Positions 27,412-37,000 of a stretch of DNA of 64,000 nt are shown here, piece by piece. The notes below the pieces were generated by a model. The model worked only from the letters and a program-made list of their open reading frames with translations. It was not told where the DNA came from and searched no databases. The stretch comes from Asinibacterium sp. OR53 (lineage in GTDB: Bacteria > Bacteroidota > Bacteroidia > Chitinophagales > Chitinophagaceae): positions 372,001-436,000 of the forward strand of contig NZ_KI911562.1 of the NCBI RefSeq assembly GCF_000515315.1, given 5' to 3'. Made by a program: the position numbers and the translations under genes. The first letter of the stretch is position 1. Each line of letters starts with the position of its first letter.

Positions 27412-28938
27412 TTAAAGATCAACATCCTTCTTTTTACCGGTGAGATACAACGCACCCACTACCAGACTGATGGCTGCTACGATAATGGGATACATCAACC
27501 CCGCCAGTTTATCTGATGTATAAACGGTGGCCAGTAAGGTGGCGATGAAAGGTGTGAGTCCACCGAATACGCCATTACCAATATGATAAGGCAGCGACAT
27601 GGACGTATAACGAATGCGCGTAGGGAACAGTTCCACCAGGAAAGCCGCAATAGGACCATACACCATGGTTACATACAATATCATAATAAATACCACGAAT
27701 ACCATTTTCCAGTAACTGCTGCTGTCCATCAGTTTGGCTGTTTTGATTTCAGGCTTCCGTGTTGTTTTGGCGGGGTCGCTGTACAATGTGTCTTTTGTGG
27801 TAGTGTTCAATACCGAGCCATCGTCGTAATGTGTTTTGTTCACCACTGTGCGCAGGTAGTTGCCCGTATTGCCAATGGGCAGCAGGGTGGACTTTTTTTC
27901 GCCCATATCCACTACTTCTTTTCTGCTGCTGAGATCGGTGATGGTGAGCAGTTGCCTGAACAATGGTTTATATGTACACACAGCCAGCAGCATACCTATC
28001 AGCATGATCCATTTACGCCCGACCTTATCACTCCAGCTTCCGAAGACCACAAAGAAAGGTGTGGCAAACAAGATGGACCAGATGAGCAGGGTGCGCGACT
28101 GATCGAACTCTACCTTGCACACATTCTCGATGAACGATTGTGCATAGAATTGTCCTGTGTACCATACAACGCCTTGTCCCATTGTAGCTCCGAATAAAGC
28201 CAGCAACACCATTTTGAGATTGGTCTTGTGACCAAAACTTTCTTTCAATGGATTCACCGCTGTTTTTCCTTCTTGCTTGAGTTGTGCGAACAACGGCGAT
28301 TCTTTCATCTTCAACCGTATATAAACGGATACGATTACCAGCAGGATGGAAACCAGGAAAGGAATGCGCCATCCCCAACTGTTGAACTTGGCAATGGATC
28401 GTGCCTGGTCGTTATCGAGTGCATGACGTGTGAGCAGGATCACGCCCAGCGAAACGAACAAACCCAATGTAGCCGTGGTTTGTATCCAGGAAGTAAAATA
28501 TCCTCTTCTGTGCGCGGGTGCATGCTCTGCTACATAAGTGGCAGCACCGCCGTATTCGCCACCGAGTGCGAGACCTTGTAGCAGTCGCAACAACAACACA
28601 ATTACCGGCGCTGCAAAACCAATGGTTTCATAACCTGGTACCAGTCCAATAGCAAATGTGGAACCACCCATTAAAATCAGGGTGAGCAAAAAAGTGTATT
28701 TCCTTCCAATCAGATCGCCCAGGCGGCCAAATACCAGCGCACCAAAAGGACGCACAATAAAACCGGCGGCAAAGGTGGCCAATGTTGACAGCAATGCAGC
28801 GGTAGGATTGGTTTTGGGAAAGAACTGATCGGCGATCACAGTAGCCAGGCTGCCGAAAATATAAAAGTCGTACCATTCTATCAGCGTGCCTACGGATGAC
28901 GCGGTGATCACGTGCCAGATACCTTTCGTTTGGTTCAT
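27412..28938 (-). CDS. MFS transporter, metabolite:H+ symporter (MHS) type
   Basis: A 508-residue secondary carrier of the MHS branch, which includes the proline/betaine and 2-oxoglutarate permeases. Signatures are SVGTLIEWYDFYIFG at the start, RPFGALVFGRLGDLIGRKYTF in the loop between helices 2 and 3, and LLQGLALGGEYGGAATYVAEH in helix 4. Members are usually about 430-450 residues; the extra length is a hydrophilic insert of about 75 residues (around residues 330-405, ITDLSSRKEV to KTAKLMDSSS) between helices in the second half. Substrate is probably an organic acid or betaine-like compound. Operon with the small membrane protein downstream. Confidence 0.87.
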   Translation of the reverse strand: MNQTKGIWHVITASSVGTLIEWYDFYIFGSLATVIADQFFPKTNPTAALLSTLATFAAGFIVRPFGALVFGRLGDLIGRKYTFLLTLILMGGSTFAIGLVPGYETIGFAAPVIVLLLRLLQGLALGGEYGGAATYVAEHAPAHRRGYFTSWIQTTATLGLFVSLGVILLTRHALDNDQARSIAKFNSWGWRIPFLVSILLVIVSVYIRLKMKESPLFAQLKQEGKTAVNPLKESFGHKTNLKMVLLALFGATMGQGVVWYTGQFYAQSFIENVCKVEFDQSRTLLIWSILFATPFFVVFGSWSDKVGRKWIMLIGMLLAVCTYKPLFRQLLTITDLSSRKEVVDMGEKKSTLLPIGNTGNYLRTVVNKTHYDDGSVLNTTTKDTLYSDPAKTTRKPEIKTAKLMDSSSYWKMVFVVFIMILYVTMVYGPIAAFLVELFPTRIRYTSMSLPYHIGNGVFGGLTPFIATLLATVYTSDKLAGLMYPIIVAAISLVVGALYLTGKKKDVDL

Positions 28939-29062
28939 AAATTTTGCAATCTGCGTTCAACTTACTGCAAAGCGTTCATATGTCAAAACCCCTGTCAAAG
29001 ATATTTATCTGCCGGAGGTCGAAACAACTGTTCATGGATGCTGTTTTCAAGGAAATTTTATA

Positions 29063-29090
29063 CTCCGGTCTGCCCGGAGCGAGTCTTTTT
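29063..29090 (+). terminator. Hairpin plus T-run between the MFS gene and the toxin-antitoxin pair
   Basis: CTCCGG (29063-29068) pairs with CCGGAG (29074-29079) around a five-base loop, followed by GAGTCTTTTT. It has the look of an intrinsic terminator reading rightwards, but no plus-strand gene ends upstream. It may insulate or attenuate the toxin-antitoxin operon, or be fortuitous. The rest of the 198-base gap 28939-29136 shows nothing else recognisable. Confidence 0.35.
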
Positions 29091-29136
29091 AGTTTTGTTA
29101 GGAGAAAATAAAAAGTTTAGTTATAAATAAACATTT

Positions 29137-29523
29137 ATGCCTACATTTGTATTGCACAGGATTGGGGAATTGGAAGGAACCCACCCTATTTTCAAGCTTG
29201 AAAAGGACGGGCACATTTATTTCGATGTATTCGAGAAAAAGATAAAAAAAGACAGGTCAGTGTCAGGGCAACTGAATTCCATCCAGGCAATATTATATCG
29301 TATCATTAATGATCTTCCTGTTCCTGAAACAAAGTTCAAACGCCTGAAGGGAAGTGTGGGCTTATCAGATGAATATGAGATCAAGACAAAAGATTTGCGG
29401 GTTTATATTTTTAGGGAAAAACAAACCGGCAACATCATCGTTTGGGGTGGAAGGAAATCTACGCAAGTGGATGATATTCGTCAATTCAGAAGGATTAAAC
29501 AATTATATCTTAACACCAAATAA
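29137..29523 (+). CDS. RelE/HigB-like toxin
   Basis: A 128-residue basic protein with the RelE/ParE toxin-superfamily layout: an N-terminal beta-helix part, VSGQLNSIQAILYRIINDLPV, KFKRLKGSVGLSDEYEIKTKDLRVYIFREKQTGNIIVWGGRKSTQ, and a helical tail. The YEIKTKDLRVYIF strand pair is typical of the core sheet. The gene precedes an XRE antitoxin by 8 bases, the toxin-first order seen in HigBA systems. By family, the toxin would be a ribosome-dependent mRNA endonuclease. Confidence 0.75.
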   Translation: MPTFVLHRIGELEGTHPIFKLEKDGHIYFDVFEKKIKKDRSVSGQLNSIQAILYRIINDLPVPETKFKRLKGSVGLSDEYEIKTKDLRVYIFREKQTGNIIVWGGRKSTQVDDIRQFRRIKQLYLNTK

Positions 29524-29531
29524 TTATCGTT

Positions 29532-29849
29532 ATGCTTCCAATGCAAAAATTGGTATGTACCCAGGAATTTTGGATGGAGACCATTCAAAACGATCTTGCC
29601 TACGCCGTTAAAAAATATATGGACGATCACCAGATCAATCAAACGGCATTGGCCAATGAATTAGGGGTATCCAAAGGGTATATCAGCCAGGTACTTAACG
29701 GGCATTTTAATTTTACCTTGCAGAAATTGATCGAGATATCCTTGCATATTGGTGCGGCACCCTGTCTTTCTTTTGTGCCTATGCCAGATTACATTAACGG
29801 CAAGGTTAAATCTAAAACGAAACGAAAACGGCTTACAGTCATGGGCTAG
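29532..29849 (+). CDS. XRE-family antitoxin (HigA-like)
   Basis: A 105-residue protein with a Cro/C1-type helix-turn-helix (INQTALANELGVSKGYISQVLNGHFNFTLQKLIEISLHIG, residues about 45-85) and a basic C-terminal tail. It would bind and neutralise the toxin encoded upstream and repress the operon. The first Met at 29532 or the one at 29541 could be used. Both genes of the pair appear intact. Confidence 0.82.
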   Translation: MLPMQKLVCTQEFWMETIQNDLAYAVKKYMDDHQINQTALANELGVSKGYISQVLNGHFNFTLQKLIEISLHIGAAPCLSFVPMPDYINGKVKSKTKRKRLTVMG

Positions 29850-29990
29850 ATGATGGTATTGCTTCTCAATACAGTAACAGGTTGAATTTTGTTCAATTAC
29901 GCAAACGATTGTTAGTTATTTCTTCATGGTTATATTTTTTAGAAGCGCTGCACACAGCGTATATTTATGGCCCTAAAAGCGTCGATTGTC

Positions 29991-31916
29991 ATGTCATATC
30001 CCTACCAGATCAAGTCCTTCCATGAATACAAAAGTGAGTATGAAAAAAGCATAGAAGACCCCGCCGGTTTCTGGGGCTCCATTGCAGAGCATTTTACCTG
30101 GCGCCGGAAATGGGATGAAGTGGTGAACTGGAATTTCAAAGAACCCAAAGTGGAGTGGTTCAAAGGCGCGAAACTGAATATCACGGAAAACTGCCTCGAC
30201 CGTTATCTTGAAACTCGTGGCAACCAGCCCGCCATCATCTGGGAACCCAATGATCCCGAAGAACATCATCGCATACTTACTTATAGAAAACTGCACGAAA
30301 AAGTTTGCCAGTTTGCACATGTACTGAAGAACAACGGCGTTAAAAAAGGCGACCGTGTTTGTATTTACATGGGTATGATCCCCGAACTGGCCATCGCTGT
30401 GCTGGCCACTGCCCGCATCGGCGCGATCCACTCGGTGATATTCGGTGGCTTTTCTGCACAAAGTATTGCCGACAGGCTCGAAGACGCGCAGGCCGAATAC
30501 ATTGTTACCTGTGATGGCGCTTACCGCGGCGCAAAAGATATTCCATTGAAGAGTGTGATCGACGATGCATTGATCGGTAACAAGACCGTTAAGAAAGTGA
30601 TCGTATGCACCCGTACCCGCACGCCTGTTTCCATGCTCAAGGGGCGCGATCTCTGGTGGGAAGAAGAAATGAAGCAGGTGGAAGAAAAAGGACTCAATTA
30701 TATTGAAGCGGAAGAGATGGATGCTGAAGACCCGCTCTTCATATTATATACTTCCGGTTCTACCGGTAAGCCCAAAGGCGTAGTACACAGTTGTGCAGGC
30801 TATATGCTCTTCACCAATTACACGTTTGTGAACGTGTTCCAATACCAGACCGGACAGATCCATTTCTGTACGGCTGATATCGGCTGGATCACCGGGCACA
30901 GTTATATTGTATACGGTCCGTTGAGTGCCGGCGCCACTTCACTACTGTTTGAAGGCGTGCCCACCTGGCCCGACGCCGGCAGGTTCTGGGATATTGTAGA
31001 CAAATACAAAGTGAACATTCTCTATACTGCACCCACCGCCATCCGCAGTCTTATGGGTTTTGGTTTAGGCCCTTTGCAGGGTAAGGACCTTTCTTCCCTG
31101 AAAGTACTGGGCACCGTAGGCGAACCCATCAACGAAGAAGCCTGGAATTGGTACGATGAACATGTGGGCAAAAAGAAATGTCCCATTGTAGATACCTGGT
31201 GGCAGACCGAAACAGGAGGCATATTGATCTCCAATTTAGCAGGCATCACACCCGCGAAACCCAGTTGGGCCACGCTTCCATTGCCTGGCGTACAACCCAT
31301 ACTGGTAGATGAAAAAGGAAATGAAATAACCGAAGCCGTGGATGGCATTACCAGTGGCAATCTTTGTATCAAAGCCCCCTGGCCATCCATCATACGCACT
31401 ACTTACGGCGACCATGAACGTTGCCGCGTGAATTATTTCGCTACTTATGAGAACCTGTACTTTACGGGTGATGGTGCATTGAAAGACTCCGAAGGTTTTT
31501 ACCGCATCACTGGTCGTGTAGACGATGTATTGAATGTGAGCGGCCACCGCATTGGTACGGCTGAAGTGGAGAATGCCATCAACATGCACGCGGGCGTGGT
31601 GGAAAGTGCAGTAGTAGGTTATCCGCACGATATCAAGGGACAGGGCATTTATGCTTATGTGATCTACAATGGCACACACATGGACGATCCATCGCTCACC
31701 CGCAAGGATATTTTACAAACCGTTACACGCGTGATCGGCCCCATTGCCAAGCCCGATAAAATTCAGTTTGTAAGCGGCCTGCCAAAAACCCGCAGCGGTA
31801 AGATCATGCGCCGCATCCTGCGCAAGATCGCCGAAGGAGAAGTACAACAATTGGGCGATACCAGCACATTGCTTGACCCAGGAGTGGTGGATGAGATTAA
31901 AGATGGCAGGTTATAA
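29991..31916 (+). CDS. acs: Acetyl-CoA synthetase
   Basis: Activates acetate to acetyl-CoA through acetyl-AMP. The sequence shows the AMP-binding motif YTSGSTGKPKG, the DTWWQTETGG active-site loop, the hinge region YFTGDGALKDSEGFYRITGRVDD, and the C-terminal TRSGKIMRRILRK, whose Lys is the acetylation-regulated residue in this family. I prefer the ATG at 29991 (MSYPYQIKSFHEYK, 641 residues); the open frame reaches an upstream start at 29967. The upstream 140 bases show no clear promoter. Confidence 0.95.
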   Translation: MSYPYQIKSFHEYKSEYEKSIEDPAGFWGSIAEHFTWRRKWDEVVNWNFKEPKVEWFKGAKLNITENCLDRYLETRGNQPAIIWEPNDPEEHHRILTYRKLHEKVCQFAHVLKNNGVKKGDRVCIYMGMIPELAIAVLATARIGAIHSVIFGGFSAQSIADRLEDAQAEYIVTCDGAYRGAKDIPLKSVIDDALIGNKTVKKVIVCTRTRTPVSMLKGRDLWWEEEMKQVEEKGLNYIEAEEMDAEDPLFILYTSGSTGKPKGVVHSCAGYMLFTNYTFVNVFQYQTGQIHFCTADIGWITGHSYIVYGPLSAGATSLLFEGVPTWPDAGRFWDIVDKYKVNILYTAPTAIRSLMGFGLGPLQGKDLSSLKVLGTVGEPINEEAWNWYDEHVGKKKCPIVDTWWQTETGGILISNLAGITPAKPSWATLPLPGVQPILVDEKGNEITEAVDGITSGNLCIKAPWPSIIRTTYGDHERCRVNYFATYENLYFTGDGALKDSEGFYRITGRVDDVLNVSGHRIGTAEVENAINMHAGVVESAVVGYPHDIKGQGIYAYVIYNGTHMDDPSLTRKDILQTVTRVIGPIAKPDKIQFVSGLPKTRSGKIMRRILRKIAEGEVQQLGDTSTLLDPGVVDEIKDGRL

Positions 31917-31965
31917 TCATTATTGTTCCAGATGCTTTCTTATCAAATCCATACCTGATTCGGTA

Positions 31966-32044
31966 TTTGTTCGCTGTTTGTTCGCTGTTTATATACCCCC
32001 GCTTCGCTATTTGTTCGCTGTTAAGCGAACAAATAGCGAACAAA
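31966..32044. repeat. Cluster of 11-bp direct and inverted repeats with a 17-bp palindrome arm
   Basis: TTTGTTCGCTG occurs at 31966-31976 and directly again at 31977-31987, then a third time at 32010-32020; the inverse AGCGAACAAA occurs at 32024-32033 and 32035-32044. TTCGCTATTTGTTCGCT (32003-32019) and AGCGAACAAATAGCGAA (32024-32040) form a perfect 17-base-pair hairpin with a GTTA loop. It lies in the 247-base gap between acs and the ECF sigma gene. There is no T-run, so it is not a standard terminator. Confidence 0.85.
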
Positions 32045-32163
32045 TGCAGTAAAAAAGGCATCCAAACAACGAGGCAATCCAATATCAAATAAGTCGTTGA
32101 TTACAGAAAACCCGAATGTTTTCAGTAATTTTATACTCGCTTCTTTGAAGCAGGTTCTTGCCA

Positions 32164-32763
32164 ATGTCATATCGTATCACACATGATGATGTTTTGCACG
32201 AGGTTGCTCGTGGCAACCAGGTCGCATTCCGCGAGCTGTACAATCTGTATTTTCAAAAACTCTTTCTTTTTGCCAAAGCCATCGTAAAAACCAAAGACGG
32301 CGCCACAGAAGTGGTAGACGAAGTATTGGTGAACATCTGGAAACAGCGGGAACAGCTTCCCGGCATACAAAACCTGCGCGTTTACCTTTATACAGCTGTA
32401 AAAAACAAGGCATTCAGCTATCTTTCGGCAAAAGCCAACCAGCAGATCGGCGGCGCTTTTGACGATATCGATATTGAAATAGCCGAGGAGTATAATGCCG
32501 AAAAGCAAATGATCACAGGCGAGATGCTGCGCAAAATCCATGACGCCGTTGAAGCGCTCCCGCCCCGTTGCAAAATGATCTTCAAACTGGTACGGGAAGA
32601 CAACCTTCGCTATAAAGAAGTATCGGAGATACTCCATATTTCTGAAAAAACGGTAGATGCCCAAATGGTTATCGCTATTAAAAAACTCAGCCAGGTGCTC
32701 CGTCCCCATTTCGATACTTTCCCGGATTTCAAAAAAATCAAAAAAAATCAGGGCGCGCTTTAG
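32164..32763 (+). CDS. ECF-type RNA polymerase sigma factor
   Basis: A 199-residue sigma-70 family protein of the extracytoplasmic-function class. Region 2 spans about residues 15-85 (FRELYNLYFQKLFLFAKAIVKTKDGATEVVDEVLVNIWKQRE) and region 4 about 125-180 (ALPPRCKMIFKLVREDNLRYKEVSEILHISEKTVDAQMVIAIKKL). The start at ATG 32164 gives the usual N-terminus. It is followed by a FecR anti-sigma gene and a SusC receptor with an STN domain, so it most likely drives this polysaccharide locus when the receptor is occupied. Confidence 0.9.
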   Translation: MSYRITHDDVLHEVARGNQVAFRELYNLYFQKLFLFAKAIVKTKDGATEVVDEVLVNIWKQREQLPGIQNLRVYLYTAVKNKAFSYLSAKANQQIGGAFDDIDIEIAEEYNAEKQMITGEMLRKIHDAVEALPPRCKMIFKLVREDNLRYKEVSEILHISEKTVDAQMVIAIKKLSQVLRPHFDTFPDFKKIKKNQGAL

Positions 32764-32814
32764 GGAGATTCTCTTTTCTCCCGGTCTTTATAGTAAGACA
32801 TTGATTGCGCAGCC

Positions 32815-33924
32815 ATGCAGAACGACAAATTGACCGAACTAATCAGTCGCCATCTTTCCGGCGAAGCCAGTGAAGAAGAACTGGCACAGTTGCATGCGCA
32901 TTTGGCCAACCATCCGCAGGACCAGTATTTTTTCGATATCCTTTCCAATTACTGGCAATCACACAACAACGATAGTAACCCCGACGATACAACCGCATCG
33001 GGCAATCATTTTAACCAGTTGATGGAAAAAGCGCTGCGGGAAGAAGAGGAAGCGCATACCATCACCCACCAGCCGCTCGTTCATCTGATGAGAAGACGTT
33101 GGTGGCAATATGCAGCCGCGGCAGTCCTGGTTATCGGACCCGCCTACTGGCTTTGGTCTGGCAGCAGTAAAACAGCCACAGCCACAGCCTCACCAAAAAA
33201 GAATGAAATCACAGCCCATAAAGGCGCCCGCTCCAAATTGCGGCTGCCCGACGGCACTACTGTTTGGCTCAACTCTGATAGCAAGCTGACGTACAACGAT
33301 CATTTCAACGGCCCTGTACGCGAAGTGGAACTAACCGGTGAAGGCTTTTTCGACGTGGTGAAAGACCCGCGTCATCCATTCATCGTGCACACTTCCGGAA
33401 TCGACATCCGCGTACTGGGTACTGCATTTAATGTTAAGTCCTACCCCCAATCCAATACCATTGAAGCCACCCTTATCAGGGGTTTGATTGAAGTAGCCAG
33501 GAAGGATAGTCCCGATGGCCCCAAAGTTTACCTCCACCCTCACGAAAAACTGGTGTACCACAAAGAAGATTCTACGTTCGCTGCTTCTACAGACAAATCA
33601 CATACAGTCGCCAGCGCTACTGAAACCAACATGGCTATCTCCAGTGTACCGCGCGACCTGCCCGACAGTACCCTGCCCGAGACCGCATGGGTATATAATA
33701 AACTGATGTTCAACGGTGAGTCGTTCCGGGAAATGGCCGATAAAATGGAGCGATGGTTCAATGTGAAAATGGTGCTGGAAGATGAGAAAGTAGCCAATTA
33801 CCGGTTCAGGGTAATTTTCGAGAATGAGACCATTGAACAAGCGCTGCAAGCCCTCCAATTAACTGCTTCCTTTAACTATAAAATCAACCAAGACCATGAA
33901 GTGCACATCTACAAGACCCGATAA
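32815..33924 (+). CDS. FecR-family anti-sigma factor
   Basis: A 369-residue single-pass inner-membrane protein. The cytoplasmic N-terminal 95 residues (LTELISRHLSGEASEEELAQLHAHL) bind the sigma factor; the transmembrane helix is WQYAAAAVLVIGPAYWLW. The periplasmic FecR domain starts at KGARSKLRLPDGTTVWLNSDSKLTY and includes VELTGEGFFDVVKDP and FIVHTSGIDIRVLGTAFNV. The C-terminal domain (FREMADKMERWFNVKMVLEDE) is a secretin/TonB short N-terminal-like fold typical of Bacteroidota FecR proteins, which receives the signal from the SusC STN domain. Confidence 0.92.
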   Translation: MQNDKLTELISRHLSGEASEEELAQLHAHLANHPQDQYFFDILSNYWQSHNNDSNPDDTTASGNHFNQLMEKALREEEEAHTITHQPLVHLMRRRWWQYAAAAVLVIGPAYWLWSGSSKTATATASPKKNEITAHKGARSKLRLPDGTTVWLNSDSKLTYNDHFNGPVREVELTGEGFFDVVKDPRHPFIVHTSGIDIRVLGTAFNVKSYPQSNTIEATLIRGLIEVARKDSPDGPKVYLHPHEKLVYHKEDSTFAASTDKSHTVASATETNMAISSVPRDLPDSTLPETAWVYNKLMFNGESFREMADKMERWFNVKMVLEDEKVANYRFRVIFENETIEQALQALQLTASFNYKINQDHEVHIYKTR

Positions 33925-34005
33925 TTCAGGGTAAGCCTCCCACCACCATAGAAAGAATCGGAGAATGCAGCAACATTCCCCGACCTAAGGCTAAGACTGA
34001 GACAA

Positions 34006-34046
34006 GAAACCCAGATCTCGCAAAAATCAATGGGTTTCAATTGATT
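34006..34046 (+). promoter_or_regulatory. Two mutually exclusive hairpins in the susC leader
   Basis: GAAACCCA (34006-34013) can pair with TGGGTTTC (34031-34038), and AATCAAT (34025-34031) can pair with ATTGATT (34040-34046). The pairings overlap, so only one can form at a time, just upstream of the SusC start at 34065. It might be a post-transcriptional switch; no ligand motif was recognised. Confidence 0.3.
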
Positions 34047-34064
34047 AACCTACAATCCAAATGT

Positions 34065-37000
34065 ATGAAAAAAAGCGTGCAAGAAACGAAACGCTTCCTG
34101 CCATCACCCATCCTAAAAACAATTGTGCTTATGAAGCTGGCGATTGTTCTCACCCTTTTCACTGCTTTACAGGCGCATGCCGGCGCCTTTGGCCAGAACG
34201 TCAGGATGCAGGTACAGCAAACCGAGGTAAGGAAGATCCTTACTTCCATTGAGAAATCTGCCAATGTCAGGTTCCTGTATAATTATGACCTGGCACCTGT
34301 TATCAAAACGAAAGTGGACTTTACCGCCAATAACATTCCATTGCGCTCGGCATTGGATAACCTGTTGCAGAAAGTAAACCTTTCTTACAAAGTGTTGGAG
34401 AATAACCTGGTGGTATTGCTCAAAGAAGCCGATGAAAAAAATGCGTATGACCAACGCGTCAGCGGAAAGGTTACCAATGAAAGCGGGCAACCTTTTGCCA
34501 ATGTATCGGTGAAAGTAAAAGGCACCAATAGCGGCACTATTACCAACAGTGAAGGCGCGTATAACATACCCGTTAGCGGAAAGAATGCCGTATTGGTATT
34601 CTCTTTTGTTGGCTATGAAGACAAAGAAATCACCATGGGCGAACAAACCACCATCAACACCTCCCTGGTGCCCAGTCAAAAAGAACTGGACCAGGTAATT
34701 GTGGTGGGATATGGCACACAGAAAAAGATCGACGTTACCGGTTCTGTGGCTGCTGTGAAAGGCGAAGACATCGCTAAACAAGCGTCTACCAACCCCATCA
34801 GCGCTTTGCAGGGCAAGGTAGCGGGCGTTCAGATCACCAACAGTGGTGCACCCGGCTCATCGCCCCAGGTGCGCATCCGTGGCCTCGGTACGGTGTATGG
34901 CAATGCCAATCCATTGTATGTAGTGGATGGGGTATGGTATGATGATATCAGTTTCCTGAACCCCGCCGATATTGACAATATCAGCGTACTGAAAGATGCC
35001 TCCAGCGAATCTATTTATGGTGTGAGGGCAGCTAATGGCGTGATACTGGTTACAACTAAAAAAGGTAAATCAGGACAAGCTATTGTCAATTACACCGGTT
35101 CTGTAGGATTCCAGCACGTGACCAATAGCATTAAAATGGCCAACGCCAATGAATTTGCTACCATGGTCAATGAACTGGCGGCTGCCAACGGCAGCGCTGC
35201 CCTCCTCGATCCTACGCAGTTTGGTGTGGGAACCGATTGGTACCACCAGGTGTTGAGGAATGCATTAATAACTAATCACCAGGTATCTGTAAGCGGCGGT
35301 TCTGAAAAATCAACTTATAATTTCTCTCTAGGCTACCTGAAACAGGAAGGCCTTGTAAAAGGCAATGATTATACCAGGGTTACTGCGAGATTGCAAAATG
35401 ATTTCCAGGTATTCAGGAATTTGAAATTAGGATATACGGCTACTGCGGCTTCTAATAATTTCGTTGATTTCCCCGGCGACATTTTCCACCAACTTTTTGC
35501 AGCTGCACCCGTAGTACCTGTTTATTACAAAGATGGCAGTTATGGAGATCCCAGTGATTATAGCCTGGGAGACGGTGCTAATTTCAACCCGCAGGCTACA
35601 CTCGATTTCTATAACCAGAAAACAAAGAATTACCGTGTTTCAGGAAGCGCTTACGGCGATCTGAAACTGATGCCTCATCTGACATTTCATAGCAGTATAG
35701 GTGGCGACTTTGGTCAGATTGAAAGAAGAAACTATCAACCGGTATACACTGCTACTTTGAAGCAGCGCAACACCGCCAGTCAGTTGACAATGATACGCAC
35801 AGAAAGCAGGAACTGGATATTGGAGAACACCCTTACTTACGAGAATAAATTCAACAACCATAATTTGAAAGTGTTGTTGGGACAATCTGCACAACGTTAT
35901 CAGTCTTACGGATGGACTGCCACTGCACCCAATGTGCCCAATACCAGTGAAGGCGACTATTACCTTCGCCTGGGAAGTACTGCCGGAAGGAACGTAGATG
36001 ATAACGGTTCCGTTGCCACTATTGCTTCTTATTTCGGTCGTGTTACCTATGATTATCAGGGTAAATACTTGTTGAACTTCTCCATGCGTGCCGACGGATC
36101 TTCTAAATTCTTCGGTGATAACCGCTGGGGTTATTTCCCTTCTGTTGGTGCAGGCTGGGTGATCACACGTGAAAGTTTCATGCAGAACCAAAAATTGTTC
36201 AACAACCTGAAACTCCGGGCCAGTTGGGGTAAGATCGGTAACGTATCCGTTCCATCGAACATCTCTGTGCTCACAGTAACACAGGCTCCTTATCTCACAG
36301 CCATCTTCGGCAACCAGCCTTATACCGGCGCCAGTATCAATTCAGTAGTACCTCCTACTACTTATTGGGAAAGAGGTGTGGGAACAGATATCGGTTTGGA
36401 TGCATCATTGCTGAGCAACAAGCTGACTGTTGAGTTAGATTACTACAATAAAAAAACTGAGAAAGCCATCTTCGATATTCCCATTCTTTCATCTGTAGGA
36501 ACATCGTCTGGTACCATCCTCGGCAACCAGGCCGATTTCCAGAACAGGGGTGTTGAATTGGCCATTACCTGGAAAAATGAAATAGGCAAAGACATCACTT
36601 ATTCTGTAAGCGCCAACCTGGGTATAAACGATAACAAAGTATTGTCTGTTACCACCGGCAGCAACCCCATCTATGGCGGTGGTGGTGCCGCTACAGGTGG
36701 TCAGTTGTCAACCCGTACCATGGTGGGACAACCCATCGGCCAGTTCTACGGATTAGTCGTAGCTGGTGTATTCCAGAACCAGTCGCAGATCACCGGATCA
36801 GCGCAGCCCAATGCCAAGCCCGGCGATTTCATTTATGTAGACCAGGATAAAAATGGTGTGATCGATGCCCGCGACAGGGTACCCTTGGGTAATCCCAATC
36901 CCAGGTACAGTTATGGTGTAAACACCAACTGGACATATAAGCAGTTCGACCTCACACTGGATTTCCAGGGAGTGGCTGGTGTACAGGTGTACAACGCCAA

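Noticed and set aside
27583..28197. 204-codon plus-strand open frame opposite the MFS gene
   Set aside because: No recognisable motif, no start context, and wholly inside a well-supported transporter.
29142..29149. TACATTTG resembling a -7 element at the toxin gene start
   Set aside because: It lies inside the first codons of a well-formed RelE-like protein, so use as its promoter would remove the start codon.
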